DNA of 64,000 nt from Amorphophallus konjac (lineage: Eukaryota > Streptophyta > Magnoliopsida > Alismatales > Araceae), in contig CM040125.1 in assembly GCA_022559845.1 (NCBI GenBank), positions 203,710,102 to 203,774,101 on the forward strand, given 5' to 3'. The notes beneath the pieces were generated by a model that saw only the letters and a program-made list of their open reading frames with translations, did no database searches and was not told where the DNA came from. Made by a program: the position numbers and the translations under genes. Positions 21,203 through 33,920 of the stretch are shown in pieces; position 1 is the stretch's first letter; every line of letters starts with the position of its first letter.

Positions 21203-24200
21203 CTAAAATAAATCTGGAAATTGTTTCCTCATAGATTCCTCGGTCTCCCATGTAGCTTCATGTTCTGAATTCTTATTCCATTGTACTTTTAGCATGGGAA
21301 TAACCTTATTCCTTAGGGTACGTACTTCTCGATCTAAGATCTTCATAGGCTTCTGCTCATATGTGAGATCCTTCTGGATTACTAGGTCTCCATGTTCGAT
21401 AATATGTGATGGATCGTGTACATACTTCTTCAACATGGATATGTGGAACACATTATGTATCTCGGACAATTGAGGAGGCAATGCGATGCGATAAGCAACC
21501 TCGCCAACTCTTTCTAGAATTTCAAAAGGTCCGATAAATCTTGGTGTAAGCTTGCCCTTAACACCAAATCTTCGTATTCCACGTCCAGGTGATATCTTGA
21601 GAAATACATGATCTCCAACTTGGAACTCAAGATCTCTTCTTCTTGTGTCAGCATAAGCCTTTTGTCTAGACTGAGCAACTTGCAGTCTTTCTTTGATCAA
21701 TTGTATCTTCTCGGTAGTGTCCCTTACCATGTCTGGACCTAACAGTTGTTTCTCTCCAACTTCGTCCCAGCATAAGGGTGATCGGCAACTCCTTCCGTAT
21801 AAAGCTTCGAAAGGTGTCATTTGTATACTTGCCTGGTAGCTATTATTGTATGCAAATTCGACCAGAGGCAAGTGATCATGCCAGTTCCCACCAAAATCAG
21901 TAATGCATGCTCTTATCATATCTTTAACTACTTGATTGGTTCTCTCGGTCTGACCATCCATTTGAGGATGAAAGGCTGTGCTAAAGTTAAGTCTCGTTCC
22001 CAACGAATGTTGTAGTCCTTTTCAAAAATGAGAAGTAAAACGGGGATCTCTGTCAGACACGATTGAAACGGGAATACCATGTAGTCTGACTATTTCCTTG
22101 ATGTATAATGCAGCTAAGACATCAACTGACCATCGACTCTTGATTGGCAAGAAATGCGCTGATTTAGTCAATCGGTCAATGATAACCCATATTCCATCAT
22201 GTCCTCTTTTTGATTTAGATAAACCCATGATGAAATCCATACCAATATCCTCCCACTTCCATTTAGGGATATCTAGAGGATGTAGTTTTCCAGCAGGCTT
22301 TTGGTGTTCCGCCTTGACTCGTTGGCACGTGAGACAGCGTGATACGTAGTCCGCTATTTCTCTTTTCATGTTGGGCCACCAAAAATTTCTTTTTACATCT
22401 TGGTACATTTTGGTAGATCCAGGATGAATCGTGTACCTTGATCTATGAGCTTCATCTAAGACCTTCTTCTTTAATTCTGGGCAGTCCGATATACAAGTTC
22501 TATTCTTGAACATTAATCTTCCATCAGAAGCTAATTGGAAATCCGATTGTCCTTCTAATCTGCCCTTGATTTCTACTAATGTAGGATCATCATTCTGAAG
22601 TGCTTTATATTCAGACAATAAATCTGACTGTATGCTTACATGAGATAATGTGACACATCTAGGGTCCGTGTCCATGCTTATATTGAGTTCAGAGAATTGT
22701 TCCAGTAATTTCCATTCTTGAATCAGACAATTGGCTAACAGTGCTCTCGGCTTTCGACTAAGGGCATCTGCTACATGATTACCCTTTCCGGGATGATATT
22801 GTATATTGAAGTCGAAGTCCTTGAGATATTCCAGCCATCATCTTTGCCTCATATTTAGTTCCTTCTGTGAGAAAAGATATTTGAGACTCTTGTGATCGGA
22901 GTATACAGTAAACTGTACTCCATAAAGATAATGTCTCCATATTTTGAGTGCAAATACTACCGCGGCCAATTCTAAGTCATGGACGGGATAGTTCTCTTCA
23001 TGCTTCTTTAATTGACGAGAAGAGTAGGCTATAACCTTCCCTTGTTGCATTAGAACACATCCGAGGCCAATGCCAGAAGCATCAGTGTATACCTCGAACT
23101 TTTCTCCTTCAATTGGCAATGCTAAGATAGGAGCTGTAGTAAGATGATCCTTGAGAGTTTGGAAGCTTCTTTCACATTCCTCATCCCATTCATAACGGAT
23201 CTCCTTGCGAGTTAACCTCGTAAGTGGCACGGCGATTTTTGAGAAATCCTTGATGAATCGCCTGTAATAGCCGGCAAGACCTAAGAAACTTCAGATCTCG
23301 CTAGCATTGGTCGGTCTTTCCCAGTTCCTTACAGCTTCAACCTTTGATGGGTCTACAGACAAGCCATCCTTTGATATAACATGTCCGAGAAAAGTCACTT
23401 CTTCAAGCCAGAATTCACACTTGCTAAGTTTTGCATATAATTGGTTTGTCCTCAATATTTTTAATGTAATCCTCAAATGTTCCTCATGCTCTTCCTTGGT
23501 CTTGAAATAAATCAATATATCATCAATAAAGACCACCACGAATTGATCTAAATAAGGCCTGAATATACTATTCATTAACTGCATAAAGGCAGCAGGGGCA
23601 TTCGTTAGTCCGAAAGGCATAACAACAAATTCATAATGGCCATACCTGCTTCTGAATGCGGTTTTATGAATATCCTCGTCCTTGATTCTTAGTTGGTGAT
23701 ATCCTGACCTAAGATCAATTTTGGAAAAGTACATGGATCCTGAAATTTGATCAAACAATTCATCGATTCTCGGCAGTGGATACTTGTTCTTGATAGTGAG
23801 ATGATTCAATTGTCGATAGTCGACGCATAACCTCATGGATCCGTCTTTCTTCTTTACAAATAATACAGGCGCTCCCCACGGGGAAGTACTTGGTCTAATG
23901 AATCCTTTCTTAATGAGTTCCATCAATTGCTCCTTTAACTCCTTGAGTTCAGCAGGTGACATCCTATAAGGTGCCTTTGAAATCGGACCAGCACCAGGGA
24001 CTAAGTCAATGGTGAAGGCCACTCTCTTTGCGGGGGTAATCCAGGCAAATCTTCCGGAAACACGTCCGAAATTCTTGTACCACTGGAATGTCTTCTAGCT
24101 TAGCTTCCTTAGCTTCTTTAACTGTGACAAAGGCAAGGAAAGATGTACATCCTTTCCTGATGAGCTTGCTAGCTCGGAGAGCTGAAATAAGAGGGGATCT

Positions 24201-24224
24201 GCTCCGACCCTTGGGGCTAGTCAA
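21203..24224 (-). pseudogene. Pol of element 2: RT, RNase H, integrase, C-terminal domain (broken)
   Basis: Reverse transcriptase at about 24022-23291 ([37 protein letters not shown]), RNase H at 23230-22838 ([16 protein letters not shown]), integrase zinc finger and core at 22675-22022, and integrase end plus chromodomain-like tail at 22003-21203. Stops break it: TGA near 23292 where Arg is usual, TGA near 22838 (Arg), and TGA near 22022 where TGG (Trp) is usual. Frameshifts occur near 24010 and 24225. The catalytic segments are otherwise well preserved, so the damage is recent and mostly point changes. Confidence 0.92.
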
Positions 24225-24226
24225 GA

Positions 24227-25552
24227 TTAGTTCTGGAAATTCTTGAATGTAACCTTACTATTGCGGCAATCAACTGTTGCCTGATACTTGGATAACCAAT
24301 CTGCCCCTAGTATAACATCATACTCTTTCAGATCTAAACATATGAGATCAATAGGGAGATTTCTACCCTGAACCAATACTTCGCAGTTTTGGTAATGATG
24401 TGTAATATCAGTCTCATCATCCAGAGGAGTAGACAAAACTAACTTTATCCATTCCGGTTCTAGGGGTAATGGGTCAGCAAACTTCTTAGAAACAATAGAA
24501 TGCGATGCACCAGTATCAATTAAGACATATGCATTCCTGGAACAAACTTTCAATGTACCTTCCACTAAGCCGCCTTCTTCTTCTTGCTCGGTCTCCTTGA
24601 TTGCATGAAGACGAGCATTCTTGGTTACTGGGCGTTTCCCGACATCGGCTTGATTGTTAAGTAATGGGCAATCGGGAATCTGATGCTCACGACTCCCACA
24701 ACGGAGACATGCTCCTAGTTTCCTCCAGCATTCTTCTGCTCTATGACCCGCTTTATCACAATGTTTGCACACTGTATTTGGAGAGGTAGTGGTGATAGAG
24801 AAGGGCTTGGTCTTCTTGAACTTTTGGTCTTGTGAGGATGCTCCTCCATTGCTAGGCCTTTTCTTGAAGTTGGGTTTAAAGGAACCCGAATCTGTAACTT
24901 GTTCCTTCTTATCCTTACCACGAATCCTATCAGACAGTTCCGTGGCATCTTCTAATAGTTGAGCTCGGCGTACTATCTCCGAGTAGACTTGAATGTCCAT
25001 CGGCGCCAGTTGAGTAATAGCTTGGGGCCTGAGCCCATTAAGAAACCTCCTAGCTTTCATTTTCTCGGTGCTAACTAGATGCTTAGCATATCGAGACAAT
25101 CTAGAGAATTGGGCCTCATACTCGGCCACTGACAAAGATCGTTGCTTTAATGCAGCAAATTCTACAGCCTTCTTTTCCTAAACTCGGTCCGAGAAATATT
25201 TTGCATTGAAGTGTTCAACGAATTCCTCCCACGAAACCTGATCTTGATTTATAGTAGCCTCTATTGATTCCCACCAGCATCTAGCATCCCTTTCTAACTG
25301 AAAAGTAGCTAATAAGACATTATCTTGATCTGTGCATTGCATAACACGGAATATTCGTTCTGTCTCCCTAATCCAGTGTTCAGCATCATCTGGATCAGTA
25401 GAACCCGTGAACTTGGGCGGGTTCATGTTCTTGAAAGTCTGGTGGAGACTTCCTGCTCGTTGTCCACCTCCTAGTGTTACTTATTGCAGCACTTGAGTCA
25501 TGCCTTGCAGTGTACGCTGCATGTTGCGCCATTGAGCACGTTCGGCAGCCAT
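24227..25552 (-). pseudogene. Gag and protease of element 2 (broken)
   Basis: Starts at ATG 25552 (MAAERAQWRN). The gag domain follows (FTGSTDPDDAEHWIRETER, then MSVAEYEAQFSRLSRYAKH), two CCHC knuckles (CKHCDKAGHRAEEC and CLRCGSREHQIPDC) near 24770-24670, and an aspartic protease with LIDTGASHSIVS near 24520 and DVILGADWL near 24310. Stops interrupt the frame at 25483-25481 (TAA) and 25180-25178 (TAG). The two-knuckle gag is usual for Del-like elements. Confidence 0.9.
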
Positions 25553-25726
25553 TATCCTACAATTATAATAACTAGATTAATACGTAATTTGTATCTTAAA
25601 GACTAGCATTCTATGTTAACTTTAACCCTTGGTTCTACCCAATCTCACTGGTTAAAGGTTTGAACATATCCTTGGACTTGAGTTTTCCTAGGAATTGAAT
25701 ACCCTAGGCTCTGATACCACAAAAAC
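25553..25726 (-). other. Leader and primer-binding site of element 2
   Basis: Holds TGGTATCAGAGC on the minus strand at 25719-25708, the tRNA-Met primer site, eight bases from the LTR end at 25727. No other feature is seen. Confidence 0.88.
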
Positions 25727-27219
25727 TGTCACGCCCCGAGCGCGGAAGATACTCGGATATGCGCGACGAGTTTATATCAATCATGTCAATCAGAGTAGTA
25801 GTGTATTCGACACCAAAACAGAGATGCGCAAAATAGAAAGATAACTCAATCCTTTATTTCATAATGGATAGACTATTACAAATCCAATACTCTATTCAAT
25901 TAAAAAGGAAAAGTACATAGTTGACTCAAAAATAGAAAAAAGATGAGATGACACTTGGAGAAGTTCTATCTCTTTCACTCTTGACCATTCCCATCCGATT
26001 GACTTCCCTCGTTGTCGGAATTACCTGAAAAGTAGGGAACACACGGAGTGAGCGAACGCTCAGTAGGAAATTATATCTCAAGCGCTAGCAAGGGGTTTAA
26101 ATAATTACATCTTTCATGCATGTACTGTAGCTATGCATGCTCGTATAAAACGACAATATAGAGAGAGAATTTATCAATAAGACAGCAAGATGAACTAGTC
26201 ATGAGCTTTCAAGAAAAGATAACAGGTATTCAAGCAAGTACTTTTTTAGCAAGTCATGTCAAGAACTTTGGCTATCATGTATCAAGCAAGCAAGTAATTA
26301 CCCTTTCTCGGGTCACGCAATTCATGTCATGTCAAGTACGAGTCAAGTACAAGATTTGTGTGGAATGTCCAATCAAGCTAGTCATGCACTCGGTATAATG
26401 CCAGATACCTTATCATTCAACTCCCATGGGCACAAGTACTTTCGGGTGCTCCTCCCAGGACCAGATCGGGCCCTATATGCGCAGGCATTTATCATGTATA
26501 TTTGACATCCACTCTTGTATATATATATAGCCAATATGAATTTCAACAATTTAAGCTTGTAGACACGTAGGATAACTTTGAGAGAATGGAGTCCAAAAAT
26601 ACGACATTGGACATAGATAGGCGATAACAACGGTACAATCACGATGAACGATGAAACTAGGTGGAATTAGGTTCCCTTAACTCGGGTACCATGACAAGTA
26701 TGGACATTCTTTATATAGAATTGAGGTCCACATGAACAGTATATCAAAGGCAAGATACCCTCATTCTTATTATAGAATTGAGGTCTACAAGAACATCAAC
26801 AAATGGCATGATATCATCATCCCATTAAGAATTCTCATGATATACTCTTTGCATATCATAAGGGCCGGTATACCATGTTTCTTTAGAGTGACATGGCATT
26901 CAATAGTGTAATGGGTTTTTAGGGTACAACCAGCTCAGTCGGCCTTGAGGGAATCCAAGGCTCGAGGAGTCTTACGGAGGTCTCTATGACTAACTCGCTA
27001 GTCCAAAGGAACGGAATGTCCAATGGAGAGCTTGTATGTCAATGAGAATTAAGGGTGATCGATAAAACATCATGAAACGTGGGACTATACTCACGGAGTG
27101 GAGATATAGTGCCGATATACATATATATAGATATACTGAAACCATCGGTTATCAGAAACAGGGTAAAAATATTTTTACAGGAAAATAACGACTTAAGTAA
27201 AGTCACTACTCAAGTAATT

Positions 27220-27762
27220 AACGCCTTCAGTAAGGGCGTTTATCTATTTTACATTTTTGCAAGATTTCAATATTTCAGTATTTTATCAAAAACGCACCCT
27301 GGTAAGGGGCGTTCAATTACAAGTTGACGACGTATGCAATGGTCGTTCATTCTTTACTTCTATTTTTGCAGAATATATTTTTTTCAGTAATTTATCAAAA
27401 ACACGCCCTGTGCAGGGGCGTTACTTTTCAATTCACGCCCTGAACAGGGGCGTTAGTCAAGTGAGAGACGACCTATACAGGGTCGTGTATTTCAAGAATT
27501 TACAATTTTTTAAGTATTGAAATTTCCAGAAAACGAGATACGGTCATGACAGGATAATATCAGGATAAATGATCATGCACTGCTTTAGAATCATGTTTAA
27601 GTGAATATTGGACTAATTAACATAGGTAATTATCAGGTAATTAAATTACGTCTGTGTACAGGGCGTCAAATCTTTTGAATTGACGACCTTGTCAGGGTCG
27701 TTTATTTAAATAGCGCCCTAGTCTGGTCGCGTATAAAATTAGCGCCCTTGGAAAGGGCGTTT
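27220..27762. repeat. Hairpin array in the 5' LTR of element 2
   Basis: Same ten inverted repeats as 19572-20116, with a few one-arm differences (for example ACGCACCC for ACGCGCCC near 27292). Confidence 0.9.
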
Positions 27763-28443
27763 CTTTCCAACAATAGAAACATTCAAAGCTCTCGAAAACT
27801 ATATGCATGAATTAATATATATGGTTTAACATAGCTATTATGGTGATTTGGGCTACAGTGCTTGAGAAAACCTACCTTATAGTTGATTTGAACGGACGCA
27901 GGTTCTGTGAAGAAAGAACAATACTCTGTTTTATAAACAGAGTCTTTTGAAGCTTTCGATCTTAATAGCAGTAGCAAGGGTAGTAAGAGGTTGCAGATGA
28001 AGAACCCACAATTCTTCAATCAACCGGGTTCACTTCTACAGGCAACCTATAGAGGTAGAAGAAACGAAGAAGAAGATATTAAAATCTTCTTATACGTAAC
28101 CGAAAGCAAGGGGAAAGAACTTACTTGTTCTTCGGAAGATAGAAGCTTTCAACCTGTAATCAGAAGTAGACGAAGAATCATCAGTATTCTTCACAAATTC
28201 GATAGACAGAGTAAAGAAAAAGAACATGTTGTTCTTTACGTACCTTAGAAGAGTCCGAACGCCAAATAGCGTTCTCGATTCAAGCAGTAGGTTATTTATG
28301 GGATTTCTAGAATCCTAATAGAGTTAGTGTTTGATGGGAAGTAATACTTCCATATTAGAGTTATTACTACATTCGAACTCTTTCTCATAGTTATCAACTT
28401 ACCCTGGATAGACTCCTGGGTCGAACGAAACTCAAACTGAATT

Positions 28444-28659
28444 AGCGTCCTAAGTAAGGGCGTCGAATTTTGAATTGACGCCTTGTCAAGCGTCGTTACT
28501 TGTTGAAACGCGTCCACTCAAAGGACGTTACGCTAACTTGCCCTTTTTATTTATTTTGGTCGTTTGAAATTTGACGCCTTGACGTGTGGGCGTCCTTTCT
28601 CAAAACACGCCTTAGGTGAAGGCGTTTTATTGTAAAGTAGCGCCTATATCTAAGGCGTT
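28444..28659. repeat. Second hairpin array in the 5' LTR of element 2
   Basis: Counterpart of 20799-21014, in U3 upstream of the TATA region. Confidence 0.88.
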
Positions 28660-28769
28660 ATTTTCATCAGGGTTTAATTATTTTTATTCCAAGCTCTTTC
28701 ATTTATTTACTAAATCTTTTAATCTATTTTGATTTATTTATTCCTTTTAAATTTATCAGGGTTGCTACA

Positions 28770-28774
28770 GATTG
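28770..28774. other. Target-site duplication GATTG (right)
   Basis: Matches 18072-18076; together they define the insertion of element 2 into the copia RT. Confidence 0.9.
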
Positions 28775-29566
28775 CACTGCCATTTATTTTCTTGTATACA
28801 CATGGCTCATCTTCGTTCTTAACGAAGTCATAAGATTTGATTGCTTCATCAAACCTTATGTTCCAACTGCGGGATGCTTGCTTTAGTCCATATATGGACC
28901 TTTGAAGCCCGCACACTCTATCTGGATACTCTTTGGATGTGAATCCCTCAGGCTGTGTCATGTACACTTCTTCCTCAAGGTTTCCATTGAGGAACGCCGT
29001 CTTCACATACATCTGCCATATTTCATAATCATAGTGTGCAGCAATGGCAAGTAAAATTCTAATGGATTTTAACATGGCTACAGGAGAAAAGGTTTCGTCA
29101 TAGTCAACCCCTTGCCTTTGACGATATCCCTTCGCTGCAAGCCTTGCCTTATAGGTATCAATCTTTCCATCCACTCCAATCTTTCTTTTAAAGATCCACT
29201 TACATCCAATAGGTACAATACCCTCAGGTGGATCCACCAAGTTCCAAACTTGGTTGGAGTACATGGAATCCATTTCAGATATCATGGCCTCTTACCATTT
29301 CCTAGAGTCAATGACACTCATTGCCTCCTCATAGGTCTTAGGATCATCATCCTCATTATGTGATACCTTACCAGAAATATGTCCTACATATCTATCTAGT
29401 TGAACAGGTATCCAGCTTGACCTATGCACAGTTTGTGGGTCAGTTTGTACTGGATCTTGAGAAGGTACACTGACGGGTTATGGTTCTAGAACTTCTTCTA
29501 GTTCTATCGAGCTCCCACTGTTCCCTTCAAGGATATACTCTTCCTCAAGGAATACAACATGTTTAG
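28770..29566 (-). pseudogene. Copia linker and reverse transcriptase, N-terminal part
   Basis: Minus-strand translation includes QVWNLVDPPEGIVPIGCKWI, YKARLAAKGYRQRQGVDYDE, TFSPVAMLKSIRILLAIAA and YGLKQASRSWNIRFDEAI, the standard copia RT fingers and palm. Just upstream is the acidic linker with VQLDRYVGHISGK. A TAA stop lies near 29294 between KW and EAM. Translation stops matching at 28775, where element 2 begins, and resumes at 18071. Confidence 0.93.
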
Positions 29567-30342
29567 CTACAAACATTCTTTGATCGCTAGGCTGGTAGAA
29601 ATAATATCCATAAGTTTCCTTAGGATATCCACAAACCTACACTTCTCAGTCTTAGATCCCAGTTTATCAGAGTCATGTTTCTTTACATGGGCAGGGCAAC
29701 CCCAAACCTTAAAGTACTTAAGATTTGGCTTCTTTCCTTTCCATATCTCATATGGAGTGGAGTCGACAGACTTCGATGGGACTTTGTTCAACAAGTGAGC
29801 AGTAGTCTCCAAGGCATAACCCCAGAGGGACAAAGGTAAACCAGCAAAACACATCATGGACCGTACCATATCTAATAGGGTACGATTCCTCCTTTCTGCT
29901 ACACCATTCAGCTGAGGTGTATAAGGAGGAGTCCATTGAGACAATATTCCATTATCCCTTAAAACTGTGTGAAATCCATACTCAAGTATTCACCCCCTCG
30001 ATCCGATCGAAGAGTTTTAATACTTTTCCCGGTTTGTTTCTCTACTTCATTCTTAAACTCGACAAATTTCTCAAAAGCTTCAGATTTGTACTTCATTAAG
30101 TACACGTATCCAAATCTTGAGAAATCATCAGTGAATGTAATGAAGTATGAATAACCTCCTTTGGCATGTATGGACATAGGTCCACACACATCAGAGTGTA
30201 TGAGTTCTAACAACTCATTTGCTCTTTCTCCATGTCTAGAAAATGGAGACTTGGTCATCTTACCCATGAGGCAAGATTCACAAGTCATGAATGACTCATA
30301 ATCAAATGGATCAATGTATCCATTCTTACACAACTTTTTCAA
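29567..30342 (-). pseudogene. Copia integrase (broken)
   Basis: Two frames cover the integrase. The first (30342-29959) has the zinc-finger cysteines in CESCLMGKM and the catalytic core with HSDVCGPM, YFITFTDDFSRFGYVYL and LRSDRGGEY. The second (29944-29567) has YTPQLNGVAERRNRTLLDM, with the catalytic Glu, and the GKKPNLKYFKVWGCPAHV tail. They are separated by a frameshift near 29950. It would insert element cDNA into the genome, but is not expressible as it stands. Confidence 0.9.
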
Positions 30343-30835
30343 TCTTTCCTCATTGATATAACCAAGCTTACAATGCCAAAGATAACTTGATTCACATTGC
30401 CTCTTTTTCTCTTAAGAGGTCTGTCCACACACATCACAGGAGATGCCACATCTAAAATATACAAATCATTCATTAAACTCCCACTGGCAAATAATTCACC
30501 ATTTAATAATAAAGAACAACCATTGTTTCCAAAACTTACAACAAATCCATATTTATTTAAGCAAGAAATGGAAATAATGTTCTTTATTATAGAGGGAACA
30601 TAATAACAGTCTATAAGCTCTAGTGTAACTCCTGTAGGCATCTGGAGGTTCACCTTCCCGACCGCGAGCGCAGCAACCTTTGCTCATTTCCCAGTCGCAA
30701 GTCAACCTCGCCTTTGTTCAATTACCTACTGCTTGTCAGCACCTGCAAGTCATTGTAGATATGAGATGCACATCCAGTATCTAATACCCACGATGTGGAT
30801 CTATAAGACAAGTTTAGGTCAACAATCATGAACAT
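30339..30835 (-). pseudogene. Copia protease and GAG-pre-integrase region (broken)
   Basis: The protease active site SWVLDTGCASHI is readable near 30795-30760 on the minus strand, preceded by GMFMIVDLNL. Then comes LELIDCYYVPSIIKNIISIS and the GAG-pre-integrase segment near 30653-30339. The reading frame changes between gag, protease and pre-integrase. Confidence 0.85.
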
Positions 30836-30861
30836 ACCTGAAGCTTCTCCAAGCTTCTGTT

Positions 30862-31662
30862 TTACCTTTCTGCAAGATACAACTTACAGTTCCTCTTCCA
30901 ATGACCATCCTTATGGCAGTGGAAGCATTGGCCCTTGTCCTTCTTAGTCTCATCCTTCTTGGCAGTCTTTCCCTGCTTATCCTGCTTTTTCTTCTTATTT
31001 TTCTTAAAAACAGATTGATTCTTTCTCTTCTTGTTGGTCTTACCAACAAGTAGCACAGAATATTTTCCATTATTCATTGTCCCCTCAGCTGTCTTCAACA
31101 TATTAAGAAGCTCTGCCAGAGAGCACTCTATCTTATTCATGTTGAAATTCACTATGAACTGGGAGAATGAACATGGGAGAGACGGCAAGATTAGGTCAAT
31201 GCACAAATCCTTGTTTATTTCAAAACCTAATTCTTTCAGCCTCTCAATCCACTCTATCATTTTGAGAACATGTGTCTGCACAGATGTTCCCTCAAACATT
31301 TTGGCCCCGAACAGATTCTTAGATATCTCATATCTCTCTGTTCTACTCTGAGCTCCAAAGAGCTCCTCCAGGTGGAATAGGATGGATCTAGCATCCATCT
31401 TTTCATGCTACCTTTGTAACTCATTAGTCATGGAGGCTAGCATATAACATTGGGCCAGAGTGGCATCTTCCTTATGCTTCTCATAAAGAATCACCTCAGC
31501 CTCATCGGCATCATCAGCAGGAACAGGAGGAACAGGCTACTCAAGGACATAGGCTATTTTCTCAGCCATGAGAACAATTCTCAGATTCTTGAGCCAATCG
31601 ACATAATTTGGACCAGTCAGCCTGTTGGCATCCAATATGCCTCTCAATGGGTGGTTCGTCAT
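30862..31662 (-). pseudogene. Copia gag with two amber codons
   Basis: Starts MTNHPLRGILDANRLTGPNY at 31662. A UBN2-type copia gag follows (DARSILFHLEELFGAQSRTE, LPSLPCSFSQFIVNFN), then a lysine-rich tract and the CCHC knuckle CFHCHKDGHWKRNC near 30930. TAG occurs at 31539-31537 and 31410-31408, each where CAG (Gln) would restore a normal sequence. No frameshift is seen within gag until its C-terminal end. Confidence 0.9.
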
Positions 31663-33905
31663 TGCGATCTACAAGAGGAAATAACAGAATTTAGAATAAC
31701 ATTGCAGACATTCATGATATTAAATTAAGACATGGACTTTTATCCTAACTTAATACTCCCACTAATTTTCGACGATTTTGCATAACCCCTAATATGCAAA
31801 GATGGGACACAACGACTGTGTCCTAGTGGGTACTAGGATCCCATTAACATTATGGAAGTAGTCTTGTGGTAGCACAGCAAACTACCCCATACTTAATGGG
31901 TAGGCAACTATTGCCAATTACAACTCCTTGTAACTCCCAGTAATTTAGCCTCCAAACGCTTCGTGATCTTGTGGTAGCACAACAAACCACGAGCGTTGGT
32001 TAGGTCCAACCCGTTATTACGTTATGAGAGTGGGTTTATGACATAACTCTTGTGGTAGAACAACAAAGCCATGCCAGCCCCCATCCCAAGGTTCGGCCCA
32101 AGCCCTAGCCTAAGTCTCTGTCCCCTTGCTGTGATAGTCTTATGGTAGCACAACAAACTCCCACAGTCTAAGGACGGCTCACTTTGACTATAACAACGGA
32201 AGGCTACGTGGAACATTCTTAATGTCTCACACTTATCGACCTAATATTTGATTGAAGGGGATTTGAATATTTTGGTCTCATCAATATAGGTGCTACATAT
32301 ATATATAATAATTTGGAGTATCGAATATACTCTAAAAATATGTATATATATATATAATTTGTAGCACAACCACATATATCAAATATATGCTGTAACACCG
32401 ATGGATGATCATGGACTTTAAACCTAGCAACATTACCAGAGCCAGTTGGTAATGTACACACAACGTGGTAAATTCTCAAAGACTTGGAGCATCCAATGCT
32501 CCCACTAGATGTGAAGATTCTCCCGAGCCACCGAAGTCGGTCTCCTTCTTAGTCTCCATCCGCTTCTCATTATTACAAGTAAATTTGAAATTTGGGCACG
32601 CAGGCCCATAAATATACATCAGATAATAATAAAAAACCTTGAACCAGTCAAGGGGAGTACAACACAGGTGGGAGATAGAATGTACAACCCGGATTAATAA
32701 GAGAGAGAGAGAAGGAGGCACGCAGGCCCCAATAATCACATCATGATCCATTCACCACAAACCATACCATCACATGATATCTAAGTCCATGACCATCCAT
32801 CCACACACATGACATATCACATGCATCATCAAGTAATTATCATATAATTACAGTGAGATATAACGTTGATTTTAAAATAATAGTAATTAGTTTTGAAATC
32901 ACGCAATAAAAATTAACTAAACAATTTAGTTAAAACAAACAAGTCTAAACAACTTTAGACAATCGTCATTCACATTCACTGCATGGGCTCAATAATAATA
33001 TACTGTTAATTAACCTCATAAGAATCACATTCTTATAGTAATTAACATCTTTTAATTAGATAATGGGAAATACTTAAAACTATTTTAAAATTCCCATTAA
33101 CCAATTAACCAAGTGCAATATAATGAAAAATAAGTTAATAGATTGCTAAAACAATTTTAGGATCCATTAAAATATTTTTCAGAATTTTATCATAATTTTC
33201 CTGACATTATATGCATTTTAAACATTTTAAAATGAATAAATTTCAAAAAAAAAATAAGGGGGAGGGCCATATTGGGCGCGGATCCCGGCGCGGGCCGGAT
33301 CTGCCCGCGGGAGACCCGCGGAGTCGTCTTCTCCGCCCGAAGTCGGGGAGGGGGTTGGGGTAAAACCCTAACCCCCGGAGCTCGCCGCAGGGCGCCCGTC
33401 CGCCGCCCCCGACCACCGCAGACGACCCCAGGGGTCCCACCGGCACGTCCGCCGGCCACCGCCCTCGACGCCGTGGTCGGAGGAGACGCCCGCGACTATC
33501 ACGGGACCGATCCGCCCTGTTCGCCGCGAACCGCGCTGGAGCCGCCCCATCCGGACATCGCATGCCAAAGGACGCCGTCGGACGCCTTGGAGGACCCTCT
33601 ATGGTCCGTCACCAGTCCCATGGCGCTGAAAATCGAAGATCATCGGCCTATTACAGCCTTTTTCCCAGCGCGAGGACGGTGACCATGGCCATGGGGAAGT
33701 GCTCGATTCGGCTCTACAGTGGGTCAATCAACGCAACAAATCATGCGTTTTGATCCTCTTACTACAAGGAACAGTTCCACAGGATCAACTGACCGAAAAC
33801 CATCACTTGAGACACCCAATCAAACACCTTAAAATTGAGCCCTATGCACGAACGTGAAGAACGAACAATAATATAATAGTCTCAATTTTGATCAAACCAG
33901 CAACC
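31663..33905 (-). other. Long leader of the copia element
   Basis: About 2.2 kb between primer-binding site and gag. It contains four CTTGTGGTAGCACAACAAA-like repeats (31868-32165), an AT-rich middle with (TA)n runs near 32297-32356, and a GC-rich block at 33270-33700 full of overlapping short frames on both strands. No protein family is recognisable. Whether all of it belongs to the element, or part is a captured or inserted sequence, is open. Confidence 0.55.
31868..32165. repeat. Degenerate repeats CTTGTGGTAGCACAACAAA
   Basis: Copies near 31870, 31969, 32048 and 32141, 80-100 bp apart, with one or two differences each. Some are followed by sequence that pairs with nearby bases. Confidence 0.75.
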
Positions 33906-33907
33906 TG

Positions 33908-33919
33908 GCTCTGATACCA
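33908..33919 (-). other. Primer-binding site of the copia element
   Basis: The minus strand reads TGGTATCAGAGC, one base from the LTR end at 33921. Confidence 0.92.
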
Positions 33920-33920
33920 C

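Larger units (their letters stand above)
18077..28769 (-). mobile_element. Element 2: Del/Tekay-like Ty3/gypsy, nested in copia
   Basis: 10,693 bp with 3-kb LTRs (18077-21123 and 25727-28769), primer-binding site 25708-25719, polypurine tract at 21124-21135 and a perfect 5-bp target duplication. The LTRs differ by scattered substitutions and small indels, visibly more than in element 1. Gag-pol is broken by several stops and frameshifts. Integrase wording (MDFIMGL, LPIKSRWSVDVLAALYIKEI) and the C-terminal LKVQWNKNSEHEATWETEE block fit the Del/Tekay chromovirus lineage. Confidence 0.95.
25727..28769 (-). repeat. 5' LTR of element 2
   Basis: 3,043 bp, collinear with 18077-21123. Carries both hairpin arrays at the same places. 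The TATA region near 28303 has a base change relative to the other copy (ATTTATGG instead of ATTTATAG). Confidence 0.95.

Noticed and set aside
33190..33680. Overlapping frames on both strands of the GC-rich block in the copia leader
   Set aside because: Proline/arginine/glycine-rich translations in all frames indicate composition, not coding.
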